Shown here one piece after another: positions 36,004 to 44,545 of a stretch of 64,000 nt of DNA; the stretch's first letter is position 1, and each line of letters starts with the position of its first letter. The notes beneath the pieces were generated by a model. It was not told the DNA's origin. It did not search any database and worked only from the letters and a program-made list of their open reading frames with translations. The stretch lies in NCBI RefSeq assembly GCF_009830285.1, contig NZ_WUQX01000001.1:2170501-2234500 (forward strand), in the 5' to 3' direction. The DNA comes from Sporofaciens musculi (GTDB lineage: Bacteria > Bacillota > Clostridia > Lachnospirales > Lachnospiraceae). A program made the position numbers and the translations under genes.

Positions 36004-36911
36004 TGAAAGTGGCAGTAGGTGCATCATCTTTTTCTCAGAGCAGTGACAGAGCGCTTCGTTTATTGACGGATAAAGGAATTGAGGTTGTAAAAAACCCTTA
36101 TGGAAGAAAAATGACAGTGGATGAGACTATACGGCATCTACAAGGTGCAGATGGACTTTTAGCAGGCTTGGAGCTCCTAAATGAAGATGTGTTAAGCAAA
36201 GCCCCTACGTTGAAAGCCATTGCCAGGATTGGTATCGGAATGGACAATGTGGATATAGAGGCGGTAAAGCGAAGAAAAATCGCACTGTCAAACACTCCGG
36301 ATGCACCGACGGAGGCTGTAGCAGAGATGACTATGGCGGCGTTATTGGCGATTGGCCATAAGCTCATCCAGTGCAATGATGAGATGCACCGCAACATTTG
36401 GAAAAAGCATATCGGATTTTCTCTGAAAAACCTTAACGTGCTGTTGATCGGATATGGGAGGATTGGAAAGCGAGTAAAATGTATGCTGAATGTTTTTGGA
36501 AGTAACATAAAGGCGTATGATGAATACCTGTCGGGATATGATACGGATTTGGAACAAAAATTGGCGTGGGCGGATGTGATTTCACTTCATGCTTCGGGAA
36601 ACAAAGAAGTTCTAACACCAGAGCGATTTGGAAAAATGAAGAATGGCGTTGTGATACTAAATAGTGCGAGGGGAGCATTGCTTAATGAGCAGGCGTTAGT
36701 GGAAGCATTAGAGAGCGGAAGGGTATCCTATTTTTGGGGAGATGTATTTTGGCAGGAGCCTTATGAGGGAAAGCTCCAAAATATAGAGAATGCGATTTTA
36801 ACGCCGCATATTGCGACCTATAACAGCTATTGCAGGGAAACGATGGAAGTGGAGGCAGTAGAAAATCTGCTGTATGATTTGGAAATGGCCTTTGTAAGAA
36901 TGGAGGGTTAA
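36000..36911 (+). CDS. D-isomer-specific 2-hydroxyacid dehydrogenase (SerA-like, short form)
   Basis: A 303-residue NAD-dependent dehydrogenase. NVLLIGYGRIGKRVKCM gives the nucleotide fold, ARIGIGMDNVDIEAVK and the C-terminal ILTPHIATYN supply the conserved Arg and catalytic His regions. There is no C-terminal ACT domain, so it is not a housekeeping serine-synthesis enzyme. It closes the cassette of cytidylyltransferase, phosphatase and isomerase and may make or use a 2-keto acid or a glycerate-like group for the glycan. The substrate is inference. Confidence 0.82.
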   Translation: MMKVAVGASSFSQSSDRALRLLTDKGIEVVKNPYGRKMTVDETIRHLQGADGLLAGLELLNEDVLSKAPTLKAIARIGIGMDNVDIEAVKRRKIALSNTPDAPTEAVAEMTMAALLAIGHKLIQCNDEMHRNIWKKHIGFSLKNLNVLLIGYGRIGKRVKCMLNVFGSNIKAYDEYLSGYDTDLEQKLAWADVISLHASGNKEVLTPERFGKMKNGVVILNSARGALLNEQALVEALESGRVSYFWGDVFWQEPYEGKLQNIENAILTPHIATYNSYCRETMEVEAVENLLYDLEMAFVRMEG

Positions 36912-36977
36912 GAAAAGGGAACGGTTATATGAAAAATAGGAACTTATCGAGTAAGTAAATTGGAGGGAAATAAACAA

Positions 36978-38324
36978 ATGAAAATTGCAGTTATCGGCAC
37001 AGGATATGTTGGACTGGTAACAGGAACTTGCTTTGCAAACATGGGAAATACAGTCTGGTGCGTGGATGTGGATGAAAAGAAAATCGAAAACCTGAAAAGA
37101 GGCATTATCCCGATTTATGAACCAGGATTGTCCGAGATGGTTTTAAATAATTTCAAACAGAGGAATCTAAATTTTACAACAAAAATACAGGAGGCATTGG
37201 AGGTTTGTAATATTTGCTTCATAGCAGTTGGAACGCCAATGGGCGAGGATGGAAGCGCCGACCTGCATTATGTTCTTGACGTAGCTGAGAGTATCGGTAA
37301 ATATATGTCTCATCATATGTATGTTGTAGATAAGTCCACTGTTCCAGTGGGGACTGCAGAGAAGGTGTATACCCGTATACAGGAGGAACTTAGTAAACGG
37401 GAGAGCAATCTGACCTTTGATGTTATTTCTAATCCAGAGTTTTTGAAAGAGGGAAATGCCATTTCTGACTGCATGAAGCCGGATAGAATTGTAATTGGCA
37501 TTAACAATGAAGATGCAGAAGAAATAATGCGTGAATTGTACAAGCCATATCTGATGAATACAGAGAACTTTATCGTAATGGATATTGCAAGCGCTGAAAT
37601 GACAAAGTATGCAGCTAATTCAATGCTTGCCACAAAGATTTCTTTTATGAATGAGATTTCCAATATTTGTGAGCGGGTTGGGGCAGATATTAATAAAATA
37701 CGTAAAGGAATCGGAAGTGATAAACGTATTGGTTATTCTTTCATTTACCCTGGGTGCGGTTATGGAGGAAGCTGTTTCCCAAAAGATGTGAAAGCTCTGA
37801 TTAAAACAGCCGATGAATATGGCTACGGCGCACCGCTATTACAGTCTGTTGAGGAAGTCAACAATACACAAAAACTGGTGCTTGTGGAAAAAGTAAAACA
37901 GCGTTTTAGTACAAATTTATTAGGGAAAGTATTTGCGGTATGGGGCCTTGCCTTTAAGCCAGATACAGATGATATGAGGGAATCAGCAGCAATCACCATT
38001 ATAGAGGAGCTGACGGAACTGGGAGCAGAAATACAGGCTTATGATCCGAAAGCAATGGACGAGGCAAGAGAATGTTATTTAAAGGGCAATGAAAGAGTTA
38101 CATACTGTGAGAGCAAATATGATGCACTGAAAGGTGCGGATGCGCTTGTACTGGTGACAGAATGGAAGGAATTCCGTAGTCCTGATTTTTATGAGATAAA
38201 GGAACGATTAAGGAATCCGGTTATTTTTGATGGAAGAAATCAGTACAGTGCAAAAAGTTTGGCAAAATATGGATTGGATTATTATCAGATTGGTGTGAGA
38301 CCCAGTGTGGAGGTAACAGCATGA
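36978..38324 (+). CDS. ugd: UDP-glucose 6-dehydrogenase
   Basis: A 448-residue enzyme that oxidises UDP-glucose to UDP-glucuronate. It shows [32 protein letters not shown], the catalytic-Cys motif [16 protein letters not shown], and [15 protein letters not shown]. The start at 36978 has GGAGG at 36962-36966. It overlaps the decarboxylase gene by 4 bases, so the pathway UDP-Glc to UDP-GlcA to UDP-Xyl is encoded as a unit. Confidence 0.95.
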   Translation: MKIAVIGTGYVGLVTGTCFANMGNTVWCVDVDEKKIENLKRGIIPIYEPGLSEMVLNNFKQRNLNFTTKIQEALEVCNICFIAVGTPMGEDGSADLHYVLDVAESIGKYMSHHMYVVDKSTVPVGTAEKVYTRIQEELSKRESNLTFDVISNPEFLKEGNAISDCMKPDRIVIGINNEDAEEIMRELYKPYLMNTENFIVMDIASAEMTKYAANSMLATKISFMNEISNICERVGADINKIRKGIGSDKRIGYSFIYPGCGYGGSCFPKDVKALIKTADEYGYGAPLLQSVEEVNNTQKLVLVEKVKQRFSTNLLGKVFAVWGLAFKPDTDDMRESAAITIIEELTELGAEIQAYDPKAMDEARECYLKGNERVTYCESKYDALKGADALVLVTEWKEFRSPDFYEIKERLRNPVIFDGRNQYSAKSLAKYGLDYYQIGVRPSVEVTA

Positions 38325-39268
38325 AACGTATTTTAGTGACAGGAGGCGCGGGATTTATTGGATCTCATCTTTGTAAGAAACTGGCAGATGAGGGAAATGA
38401 TGTCATTTGTCTGGATAACTTTTTTACTGGTTCAAAAGATAATATTTGGAACCTAATGGATTATAAGAATTTTGAATTGATCCGTCATGATGTGACTGAA
38501 AAATTATATGTCGAGGTTGACCAGATTTACAATCTGGCATGTCCTGCCAGCCCCGTGCATTATCAGTATAATCCAATTAAAACAGCAAAGACTTCTGTAT
38601 GGGGAGCAATGAATATGCTTGGACTTGCAAAGAGAGTCAATGCAAAGATACTACAGGCTAGTACCAGTGAAGTGTACGGAGACCCAGAGGTGCATCCGCA
38701 GCCGGAAGTATACCGTGGCTGTGTCAATCCTATTGGTATCCGTTCATGTTACGATGAAGGGAAGCGGATGGCAGAGACACTTTTCTTTGACTATCACAGG
38801 CAGCATAATATAGATATCAAAGTTATACGTATCTTCAATACCTATGGACCAAATATGAACCCAAATGATGGCAGAGTTGTTTCCAATTTTATTGTGCAGG
38901 CTTTGAAAGGGGAGGATATTACCGTTTATGGAGATGGCAGTCAGACACGGAGTTTCTGCTATGTAGATGATTTGGTGGACGGGATGTGCCGGATGATGGA
39001 CAGCAGGGATGGATTTACCGGACCGGTGAATCTTGGAAATCCAGGGGAGTTTACTATGTTGGAACTGGCGAAAAAAGTTATTGACCTTACAGGTAGTAGT
39101 TCAAGGATAGTGCATAGACCGCTGCCATTGGATGACCCGACGCAGAGAAAACCTATTATCGATCTGGCAAAGAAAGAACTTAGTTGGGAGCCCTTTGTCA
39201 TGCTGGAGGATGGATTGAAGCGAACAATAGGTTATTTTGAACAAGTATTGCGGAAGGAAACAGCATGA
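38321..39268 (+). CDS. uxs: UDP-glucuronate decarboxylase (UDP-xylose synthase)
   Basis: A 315-residue short-chain dehydrogenase-type enzyme. Diagnostic segments are [45 protein letters not shown], the catalytic [12 protein letters not shown], and [10 protein letters not shown]. This set separates UXS from dTDP-glucose 4,6-dehydratases. It converts UDP-glucuronate from the preceding gene to UDP-xylose. Xylose, or the glucuronate itself, is thus predicted in the glycan. Confidence 0.93.
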   Translation: MKRILVTGGAGFIGSHLCKKLADEGNDVICLDNFFTGSKDNIWNLMDYKNFELIRHDVTEKLYVEVDQIYNLACPASPVHYQYNPIKTAKTSVWGAMNMLGLAKRVNAKILQASTSEVYGDPEVHPQPEVYRGCVNPIGIRSCYDEGKRMAETLFFDYHRQHNIDIKVIRIFNTYGPNMNPNDGRVVSNFIVQALKGEDITVYGDGSQTRSFCYVDDLVDGMCRMMDSRDGFTGPVNLGNPGEFTMLELAKKVIDLTGSSSRIVHRPLPLDDPTQRKPIIDLAKKELSWEPFVMLEDGLKRTIGYFEQVLRKETA

Positions 39269-40233
39269 ATACATATCTAATTACAGGTGCAGCCGGTTAT
39301 ATAGGCGCTATGATAGTAAAATACATAAGAATGATTGACGAAAAGGCAGATATAACGGCTCTTGTGCGGAACAAAGCGAAAGCGGAGAAAGTACTTCCTT
39401 ATAATGTGCAGATTGCAGAGGTAGATTTAACTGATGGGAAAAAAGCGGCATCGTTAAATCTGGACTGCGATTATCTGATTCACTGCGCTTCTATTACAGG
39501 GTCTGCTGAAATGCTCGCCCATCCTGTAGAGGTTACAGAAAGCATTATCAACACGACGCAGAATGTATTAGAGCTTGCAAGGCGATGTCAGCTTAAAAGT
39601 ATGGTATACCTTTCGAGCATGGAGGTATATGGAAACATTGACTGTCCAATCGGACACCGTGTTACGGAGAAAGAGGTTTCGCGGGGGGCAGTGGAGCTAT
39701 TGGCTTCCCGCAGTTGTTATCCTTTGGGAAAGCGCATGGCGGAAAATATCTGTTATTCTTATTATAAAGAATATGGTGTTCCGGTTAAAATTGCACGTCT
39801 ATCACAGACGTTCGGAGAAGGGGTTCCGTCATCAGACAAACGTGTCTTTTCCCAATTTGCTAAGGCAGTCAGAGAAAATTGTGATATTGTGCTTCATACA
39901 TGGGGACTTTCGATGGGAAATTACTGCGGGATTCATGATGCCATATCAGGAATCATAACTATTTTGGAAAAAGGAACCAGCGGGGAAGCATACAATGTGG
40001 TGAATGAATCCAATACCATGACAATCCGGCAGATGGCAAAGCTTGTAGCGGACAAAATGGCAGATGGCAGGATTAAGGTGGTATACGATGTAGCAGATGA
40101 TGAACGATATGGTTATGCGGCTGACACGGCGCTTCGTCTGTCAGGAGAAAAACTTATGTCTTTGGGGTGGAGGCCTGAGGAGGATTTGGAGGATATGTAT
40201 TCCCAACTCATTAAGGACAGTGCAAGCATTTGA
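39265..40233 (+). CDS. NAD-dependent sugar-nucleotide epimerase/dehydratase
   Basis: A 322-residue extended [19 protein letters not shown] at the N-terminus, [12 protein letters not shown], and [15 protein letters not shown] with the Tyr-x-x-x-Lys pair. The four-base overlap with the UDP-xylose synthase gene implies that its substrate is UDP-xylose or UDP-glucuronate (for example 4-epimerisation to UDP-arabinose), but it differs too much from GalE to name the reaction. It is the last intact gene before the fragment region. Confidence 0.75.
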   Translation: MNTYLITGAAGYIGAMIVKYIRMIDEKADITALVRNKAKAEKVLPYNVQIAEVDLTDGKKAASLNLDCDYLIHCASITGSAEMLAHPVEVTESIINTTQNVLELARRCQLKSMVYLSSMEVYGNIDCPIGHRVTEKEVSRGAVELLASRSCYPLGKRMAENICYSYYKEYGVPVKIARLSQTFGEGVPSSDKRVFSQFAKAVRENCDIVLHTWGLSMGNYCGIHDAISGIITILEKGTSGEAYNVVNESNTMTIRQMAKLVADKMADGRIKVVYDVADDERYGYAADTALRLSGEKLMSLGWRPEEDLEDMYSQLIKDSASI

Positions 40234-40243
40234 TATCTTATTC

Positions 40244-40345
40244 ATAAATATAGAGATTAAGTTTATTGACTTTTTGTCGATAATATATTAGAATGAACGG
40301 GAATTTATTTAAGATATATCATCATAGGAATGTATACTCTAATGG
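40244..40345 (-). repeat. Inverted, degenerate remnant of the TnpB-element left end
   Basis: 46 bases (about 40249-40294) are the exact reverse complement of the leader core shared by the two TnpB-like elements (17222-17270, 44362-44410). Weaker similarity (GAATTTATTT, GTATAC) continues to about 40345. There is no gene or 3' scaffold, so this is an orphan end in the opposite orientation, showing a third element once lay here or that ends recombined. Confidence 0.75.
40266..40294 (+). promoter_or_regulatory. Predicted promoter carried by the orphan element end
   Basis: TTGACT (40266-40271) and TAGAAT (40289-40294) with a 17-base spacer. Because the end is inverted here, the promoter points rightward into the fragment region and towards the gene at 40852. 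The box is identical in all three element ends. Confidence 0.5.
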
Positions 40346-40499
40346 ATGAAATCTCCCTGGCTGCCTATATATGGAATGCAGACAGCATGTGATACCAGTC
40401 TGATTTTAATTAAAAGCAGGTTTGTAAATATTAGCAATGTGTTTTACGGGTAATGAGCCAGGGAAGCTCCATTTAGAGATAGATTTAAATCTAAAAGTA

Positions 40500-40845
40500 T
40501 ATATATAATATTATATAATGATGGATGTATTGAAATAAATAAGCTTAGTAAAGATTGGAATCAGTCCAGTCGGGATATTTTTAACTTTGTTCGTGCAATT
40601 TGCAGGCCGGGACCTCAGGCAACCTCCTTCATTCGCGGAGAAAAGATATTAATTAATAAGGTTAAAATAGTAGAAGGCGCCCATCCTTACAAGAATACAG
40701 TGGGGCAAGTAGTTGGAAAAAGTGAAAAGGGATTTTTTGTAAATACTTAGGATACTATAGTAGAGGTTATAGAATATACCTATAACGGAAATTTGCAGAA
40801 TGGTATTGATCTAAAAAAGAAATTTTATGACTTGGATATAGGATA
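40500..40845 (+). pseudogene. C-terminal remnant of a sugar N-formyltransferase-like gene
   Basis: From about 40522 a frame reads DGCIEINKLSKDWNQSSRDI, then NFVRAICRPGPQATSFIRG and KKKFYDLDIG, the C-terminal domain of the methionyl-tRNA formyltransferase family (compare AIYNLVRALAKPYVGAHF in the gene at 41202). A TAG at 40748-40750 interrupts it, and there is no N-terminal half. It lies directly before another formyltransferase gene, so two related genes were once in tandem. Confidence 0.7.
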
Positions 40846-40851
40846 AAGACG

Positions 40852-41250
40852 ATGGATGCTGTATTTATAGGATGTGTAAAATCTTCAGAAATCTTTTTGA
40901 AAAAATTGTGTGAATTGGACATAAATATAGTTGGCGTTATTACAAAAGAGCAGTCGAATTATAATTCGGATTTTGCGGATTTAAGCATTTTGTGCAGGGA
41001 GAATGGAATAGATTATATTTTTACAGAAAACATAAATGATAAAGATTGTGTTACATATATAGAAGATAAAAAACCAGACATTATTTTCTGTTTGGGATGG
41101 TCACAGTTAGTTAAGCAGCAAATTCTGAAAATTCCAAAGCGTGGTACTGTGGGATTTCACCCGGCTGCGCTGCCTTACAACAGAGGAAGACATCCGCTTA
41201 TTTGGGCGTTAGCATTGGGCTTGCAGGAAACGGCATCAACATTTTTTTAA
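40852..41250 (+). CDS. N-terminal fragment of a frameshifted formyltransferase
   Basis: 132 codons with the fold of Formyl_trans_N: MDAVFIGCVKSSEIFLKKL, DIIFCLGWSQLVKQQIL and VGFHPAALPYNRGRHPL, the last containing the conserved His. The frame ends TFF-stop at a T7 run (41242-41248). One extra T there would continue into LMNEGADTGDIISQK of the next open frame, restoring the family order. It is therefore the front of one broken gene, or of a gene read by slippage. Confidence 0.7.
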   Translation: MDAVFIGCVKSSEIFLKKLCELDINIVGVITKEQSNYNSDFADLSILCRENGIDYIFTENINDKDCVTYIEDKKPDIIFCLGWSQLVKQQILKIPKRGTVGFHPAALPYNRGRHPLIWALALGLQETASTFF

Positions 41251-42233
41251 TGAATGAGGGAGCAGATACAGGGGATATCATATCACAGAAAAAAATAGCC
41301 ATCAAGTATGAAGATGATGCAGCAGCCTTATATGCGAAGACATTGGAGGCTGGTTGTACGCAGCTTGAAGAAATAGTGAGTGGTTTCAATAATGGGGAGC
41401 TGATTTCATTACAGCAAAACATTTCTGTGGGAAACAGTTGGAGAAAAAGAGGGAAAACAGACGGGAAGATTGACTGGAGAATGTCCGTCAGGGCAATTTA
41501 TAATCTGGTGAGAGCTTTGGCGAAGCCCTATGTTGGTGCACACTTTGAATATCAGGGATTAGAGTATAAGGTCTGGAAGGTAAAGGAAATTGTATTTCCG
41601 ATACAGGTAGGAGCTGATAATTGCAGTACGAGAATAGCAGACCTTTTGGATAACAAAGGCGAGAATATTTCATATAAGAATGGAAATTACTCAGAATTGA
41701 CAGGATTATATTGGATATGGAAAAACAAACTTTGCTGCAGGGGGACTGGTGATGGGGATAATAGGCAATATTATGGATTGGTACAATATCGACGGATGTT
41801 TGACTTCTCGGCGGACGATTTGTTACGTTTGGCTGATAACGATGTAGATGTTGTTCTGCCCTATCCGATGCCCTATGAGCCGAACATTCATGCACATCAT
41901 GAGAGGTATCTCAAAGAGGAGGATTGGAATGCACTGCTTGCTGCTTTGAAAGAATTGCAGCCGGAATATGCGGATGCTTTCTCGGAAATTCTGGAACAAC
42001 AATATTTTTATAATTACAACATAATTCTTGCAAAAAAAAAAATAGTATTACGTGAATATTGCGAGTGGCTGTTTCCGATACTGGAACGAGCAGAGGAATT
42101 ATCGGTGCCAAGGGGAAACGAGAGGAGAGACCGTTATATTGGCTATATGGGAGAGACATTGGAGACACTTTATTTTGTAAAAAAAAGCAAATGTTTAAAT
42201 ATTGTTCATGCAGAATGCCGTTTGATAGTATAA
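41202..42233 (+). CDS. Chimera: formyltransferase C-terminal part fused to a DUF4422 domain, lacking its own start region
   Basis: Coding homology begins after the T7 run with LMNEGADTGDIISQK and proceeds through the formyltransferase C-terminal domain (RMSVRAIYNLVRALAKPY) to about base 41600. The sequence then switches at PIQVGADN to a DUF4422 domain that aligns with the 13017 protein from the same residues on (SYKNGNYSELTGLYW, YGLVQYRR, YNYNIILAKKK). The usual Rossmann-like N-terminus of DUF4422 proteins has been replaced. GLCHYRR has become GLVQYRR, so the domain may be impaired. An A11 run lies in it at 42032-42042. Confidence 0.68.
   Translation: MGVSIGLAGNGINIFLMNEGADTGDIISQKKIAIKYEDDAAALYAKTLEAGCTQLEEIVSGFNNGELISLQQNISVGNSWRKRGKTDGKIDWRMSVRAIYNLVRALAKPYVGAHFEYQGLEYKVWKVKEIVFPIQVGADNCSTRIADLLDNKGENISYKNGNYSELTGLYWIWKNKLCCRGTGDGDNRQYYGLVQYRRMFDFSADDLLRLADNDVDVVLPYPMPYEPNIHAHHERYLKEEDWNALLAALKELQPEYADAFSEILEQQYFYNYNIILAKKKIVLREYCEWLFPILERAEELSVPRGNERRDRYIGYMGETLETLYFVKKSKCLNIVHAECRLIV
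42032..42042 (+). repeat. A11 tract inside the DUF4422 part of the chimera
   Basis: Eleven consecutive A bases within codons for AKKKI, where relatives have ARKEV. The tract is in frame as given. Long A runs are prone to slippage in replication and transcription, so this is a candidate variable site. Confidence 0.7.
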
Positions 42234-42281
42234 AATGAATAATTTGAAAACTGTTACATATAAGGCTTGACGAGGGTGGTA

Positions 42282-42590
42282 TCGATTGGTTATGGCTGTC
42301 AACCCTGGCAATGCAGGGCAGATGTACATGCCGTACACGGGGAAAAGGTGAAACGCTTACTGAGCTTAAAGAATGAGATGAAATTCAGGACTTATTGGTA
42401 CGGTGCGTGCAGCGCAGACAAAATTTTAAAGTTTGCGCCCATGGAAATGGATGGTTTTGTGTTTGGAACAACCCTTTTGTTCGGAAAAGGAAACCTTATA
42501 AGGAAGTCGTAGAGGAAATCCGCCGATATTGTGATAAACCTGGCGGACATGAAATGCAGTGTCAAAGTACAGTAAAAAGGAAATGACTTT
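42282..42590 (+). pseudogene. C-terminal remnant of a ribulose-phosphate 3-epimerase-like gene
   Basis: MAVNPGNAGQMYMPYTGK is read from 42290 until a stop, and YWYGACSADKILKFAP and FGTTLLFGK follow in a second frame. These are the last third of the epimerase encoded intact at 60035 (SVNPGNAGQMFLPYVGK, YWDGACSADKILEFAP, LGTTLLFGK). At least one frameshift is present and the first two thirds are gone. Open frames of 63-81 codons here are by-products of the remnant. Confidence 0.8.
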
Positions 42591-42653
42591 TTGGGCTGTT
42601 TATGTTAAACTATAAAAGAAAACATATAGTTTCCTATTCCAGTAATTGAAAGG

Positions 42654-42953
42654 ATGAACATAGTGTATAAAGTAGAGATAAAATTTGATTCCAGTAATCT
42701 GACACAGCATGATATGGACAAAATATGTGAGCAGACAGATGAGATTTTTGAGAAGGAGGATTTGAATTGCGCAGACAGAACGCCAGGGCGCAGAGTTTAT
42801 CTTGACCGGGGGCATAAACAGGATTACGGGAGATTTTGGGCCGCTATTTTTGCGTTGAAAAGCGCGGCAGGAATTTCAAAGCATCTGCAGGAATGCTTCT
42901 GGTATAATGGAGACGAGAAAGAAAATCTGCTCACTGATTTCATGAGAATTTAA
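42654..42953 (+). CDS. Small protein paired with VapD-like protein, possible antitoxin
   Basis: 99 residues, acidic, soluble, starting YKVEIKFDSSNLTQHDMDKI. I do not recognise a domain. It ends 4 bases before the VapD-like gene and has the size and position of the partner in VapD-type modules (for example VapX with VapD). This makes an antitoxin or regulator role likely, but it rests on position only. Confidence 0.55.
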   Translation: MNIVYKVEIKFDSSNLTQHDMDKICEQTDEIFEKEDLNCADRTPGRRVYLDRGHKQDYGRFWAAIFALKSAAGISKHLQECFWYNGDEKENLLTDFMRI

Positions 42954-42957
42954 ATTA

Positions 42958-43287
42958 ATGGACAGCACGCAGAGAAAAGGTATTAATTTTGACCTTGATA
43001 CAGAGGCTTTGAAAGAATATTATCCGAAAGGGGACTGGCATAACGCTTACTATGACGTCCGTTTATATTTTGAGAAAAATGGATTTGAACATATACAAGG
43101 TTCTGGATATCATTCTGTAAAGGCAATGTCGGAGGCAAAAGCGATGGCAGTTATCTATCAGATGACAAAAGAAATACCGTGGTTAAATTATTGTGTGAAT
43201 GTATGTACAATTTCTGACGTACCAGAGCTTTATGATATCTCGCATGTATTTGAAAGAGAGGCTCAGAAATTATCAGAGCAGAAGTAG
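42958..43287 (+). CDS. VapD-like protein (Cas2-related ribonuclease family)
   Basis: A 109-residue protein with the VapD layout: an early strand ending in acidic residues (INFDLDTEALKEYYPKG), then DVRLYFEKNGFEHIQGSGYHS, matching the FGF-x-R/H-x-QGS-x-Y core. VapD proteins are small ferredoxin-fold RNases related to Cas2. No CRISPR array or other cas gene is present, so this is a toxin-type module, not adaptation machinery. The start region is ATTAATG with a weak ribosome site, suggesting coupling to the preceding gene. Confidence 0.75.
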   Translation: MDSTQRKGINFDLDTEALKEYYPKGDWHNAYYDVRLYFEKNGFEHIQGSGYHSVKAMSEAKAMAVIYQMTKEIPWLNYCVNVCTISDVPELYDISHVFEREAQKLSEQK

Positions 43288-43290
43288 CTA

Positions 43291-43325
43291 GTACAGAATT
43301 ACGTAATTAACAGTGAATTCTGTAC
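43291..43325. repeat. Inverted repeat after the VapD gene
   Basis: GTACAGAATT at 43291-43300 and AATTCTGTAC at 43316-43325 are perfect 10-base arms around a 15-base loop. It starts 4 bases after the VapD stop and lies between two converging coding directions, so it may act as a bidirectional terminator, although there is no T tract. Confidence 0.5.
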
Positions 43326-43351
43326 GCGCGTATATTGGTAAATCATTTATG

Positions 43352-44052
43352 TTATTTTTCTGGTGCTGTTTTCCGTATCTCTCCAGCAGGTTCAACCTCT
43401 TTTTTCAATTCATTGAGGATGGAAACGGCGGGAGCCGGCGCGGTGGCAAGGTCAATACCGCCGAAAATAAACGTTGGATACCTTTTCCGTTGATGATATC
43501 TCCGATATTACCGGTAAAATCGTCTTCGGTAATGATGCCCCCTCAAGAGGCAGTAAGATATCTCCGGATTCCGAGAGAACCGCCTCCTGCGAGTCAAAAT
43601 AAATCTTGGAGACTCTCGGAAGTATGGCAGGGTCCATCTCCTGCATATGATGTTGGTATGCGCCTACGCAGCTGATGGTACAGCCCTTTTTAATTTTTGT
43701 CCCGTCAAATACAGGCTTGGAGGAAGGGTGTGACCGTAATTAGAAGGTCTGCATCATTAATAGCTTCATCTGAGGATTTTACTGCTGTAATCTTTGTTCC
43801 ATAGGATTGTAATTCCTCCTGCATACACGAGGCGAAGCTGGCGGTTCTATTGTAATTGAGGTCATATACCCGTAACGTTTCTAATTTTCTTACCGCTATC
43901 ATTGCTTCTAGCTGTGTGGCGGCCTGTCCTCCGGTGCCGATCAAGGCACCAATCTGATTTCCTCTTAATATTTTAAGTCCGGGCTCATTAAAAAGAGGTT
44001 TCTCCAGAGAATGAATGACCTTATTCTCCAGAGGAGTAACTTTTGCAAGCAG
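43352..44052 (-). pseudogene. Ornithine cyclodeaminase/mu-crystallin family remnant
   Basis: Read on the minus strand, three frames give consecutive parts of one protein: LEKPLFNEPGLKILRGNQIG and ALIGTGGQAATQLEAM (NAD motif), then KKGCTISCVGAYQHH, then NELKKEVEPAGEIRKTAPEK at the end. A one-base change in the CCC near 43730 and another shift near 43530 separate them, and the N-terminal third is absent. It is the only gene on the minus strand that I can support, so it came from elsewhere and has decayed. Confidence 0.78.
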
Positions 44053-44099
44053 TATCTATAAATAAGTTCATATAGATGAAAAGTCAAATAAACTCTTTG

Positions 44100-44275
44100 G
44101 TTTCCTTCTTAATTCTTATCTTGTAGTTCTAAGTAAGGAGGAAACCACATGAATCAAACATCTTAGAGACAAAATGTCTAACCAAATCTTTTACAGGGAA
44201 AAAGAAGGCAGACGTATCTTCCTTCGGAATGAAGCAGAGGATTGGAATCGTGTTGTGAGGGCTTGCCATAACGCT
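44100..44275 (+). pseudogene. Remnant of the leader and gene of a lantibiotic-type ABC ATPase
   Basis: AAGGAGGAAACCACATGAAT and the next 40 bases match the start of the gene at 60801 apart from a lost A, which creates an early stop. After ACCAAATCTTTT the sequence jumps about 315 bases and continues as in 61163-61240 (ABC signature region). The upstream promoter area is also similar. The result is a non-functional deletion derivative of the right-hand boundary operon. Confidence 0.8.
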
Positions 44276-44302
44276 TATGTTATAATATAACTAAATTTGA
44301 AA
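44276..44302 (+). other. Short junction between the ABC remnant and TnpB-like element copy 2
   Basis: AT-rich stretch (ACGCTTATGTTATAATATAAC and so on) with no coding content. A TATAAT box is present at 44281-44286, but no matching -35 was found. Confidence 0.3.
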
Positions 44303-44362
44303 AAAGACGTTACGGAAAAGTATACTTTTTCGTAATGGTACATTTAAAATAAATTCTCAACC

Positions 44363-44391
44363 ATTCTAATATATTATCGACAAAAAGTCAA
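44363..44391 (-). promoter_or_regulatory. Predicted outward-facing promoter, copy 2
   Basis: Same TTGACT, 17-base spacer and TAGAAT on the minus strand as in copy 1, with the overlapping hairpin repeat unchanged. It would transcribe leftward across the ABC remnant and into the ornithine cyclodeaminase remnant, which has the same orientation. Confidence 0.48.
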
Positions 44392-44545
44392 TAAACTTAA
44401 TCTCTATTTTTTGTAGTATATGTCTAAAAAATTTTCCATAAAAATCATTACGAAAATGTATACCTTAATGGACGCAGTCCGCCCGCCCCGCTAGGGGCAT
44501 GGATTACGGGATGCCCTTTGGGTATATCTTATTGGACGGAATCAT

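Noticed and set aside
42267-42512. Separate small gene of 81 codons
   Set aside because: Its residues are the epimerase C-terminus in shifted frames, so it is part of a pseudogene.
42958-43287. CRISPR adaptation gene (Cas2) and a hidden CRISPR array
   Set aside because: The protein has the VapD core, no other cas gene is present, and no regularly spaced direct repeats were found anywhere in the window.
43313-43675. Plus-strand gene of 120 codons
   Set aside because: It is antisense to the ornithine cyclodeaminase remnant, which explains the sequence better and has family motifs.
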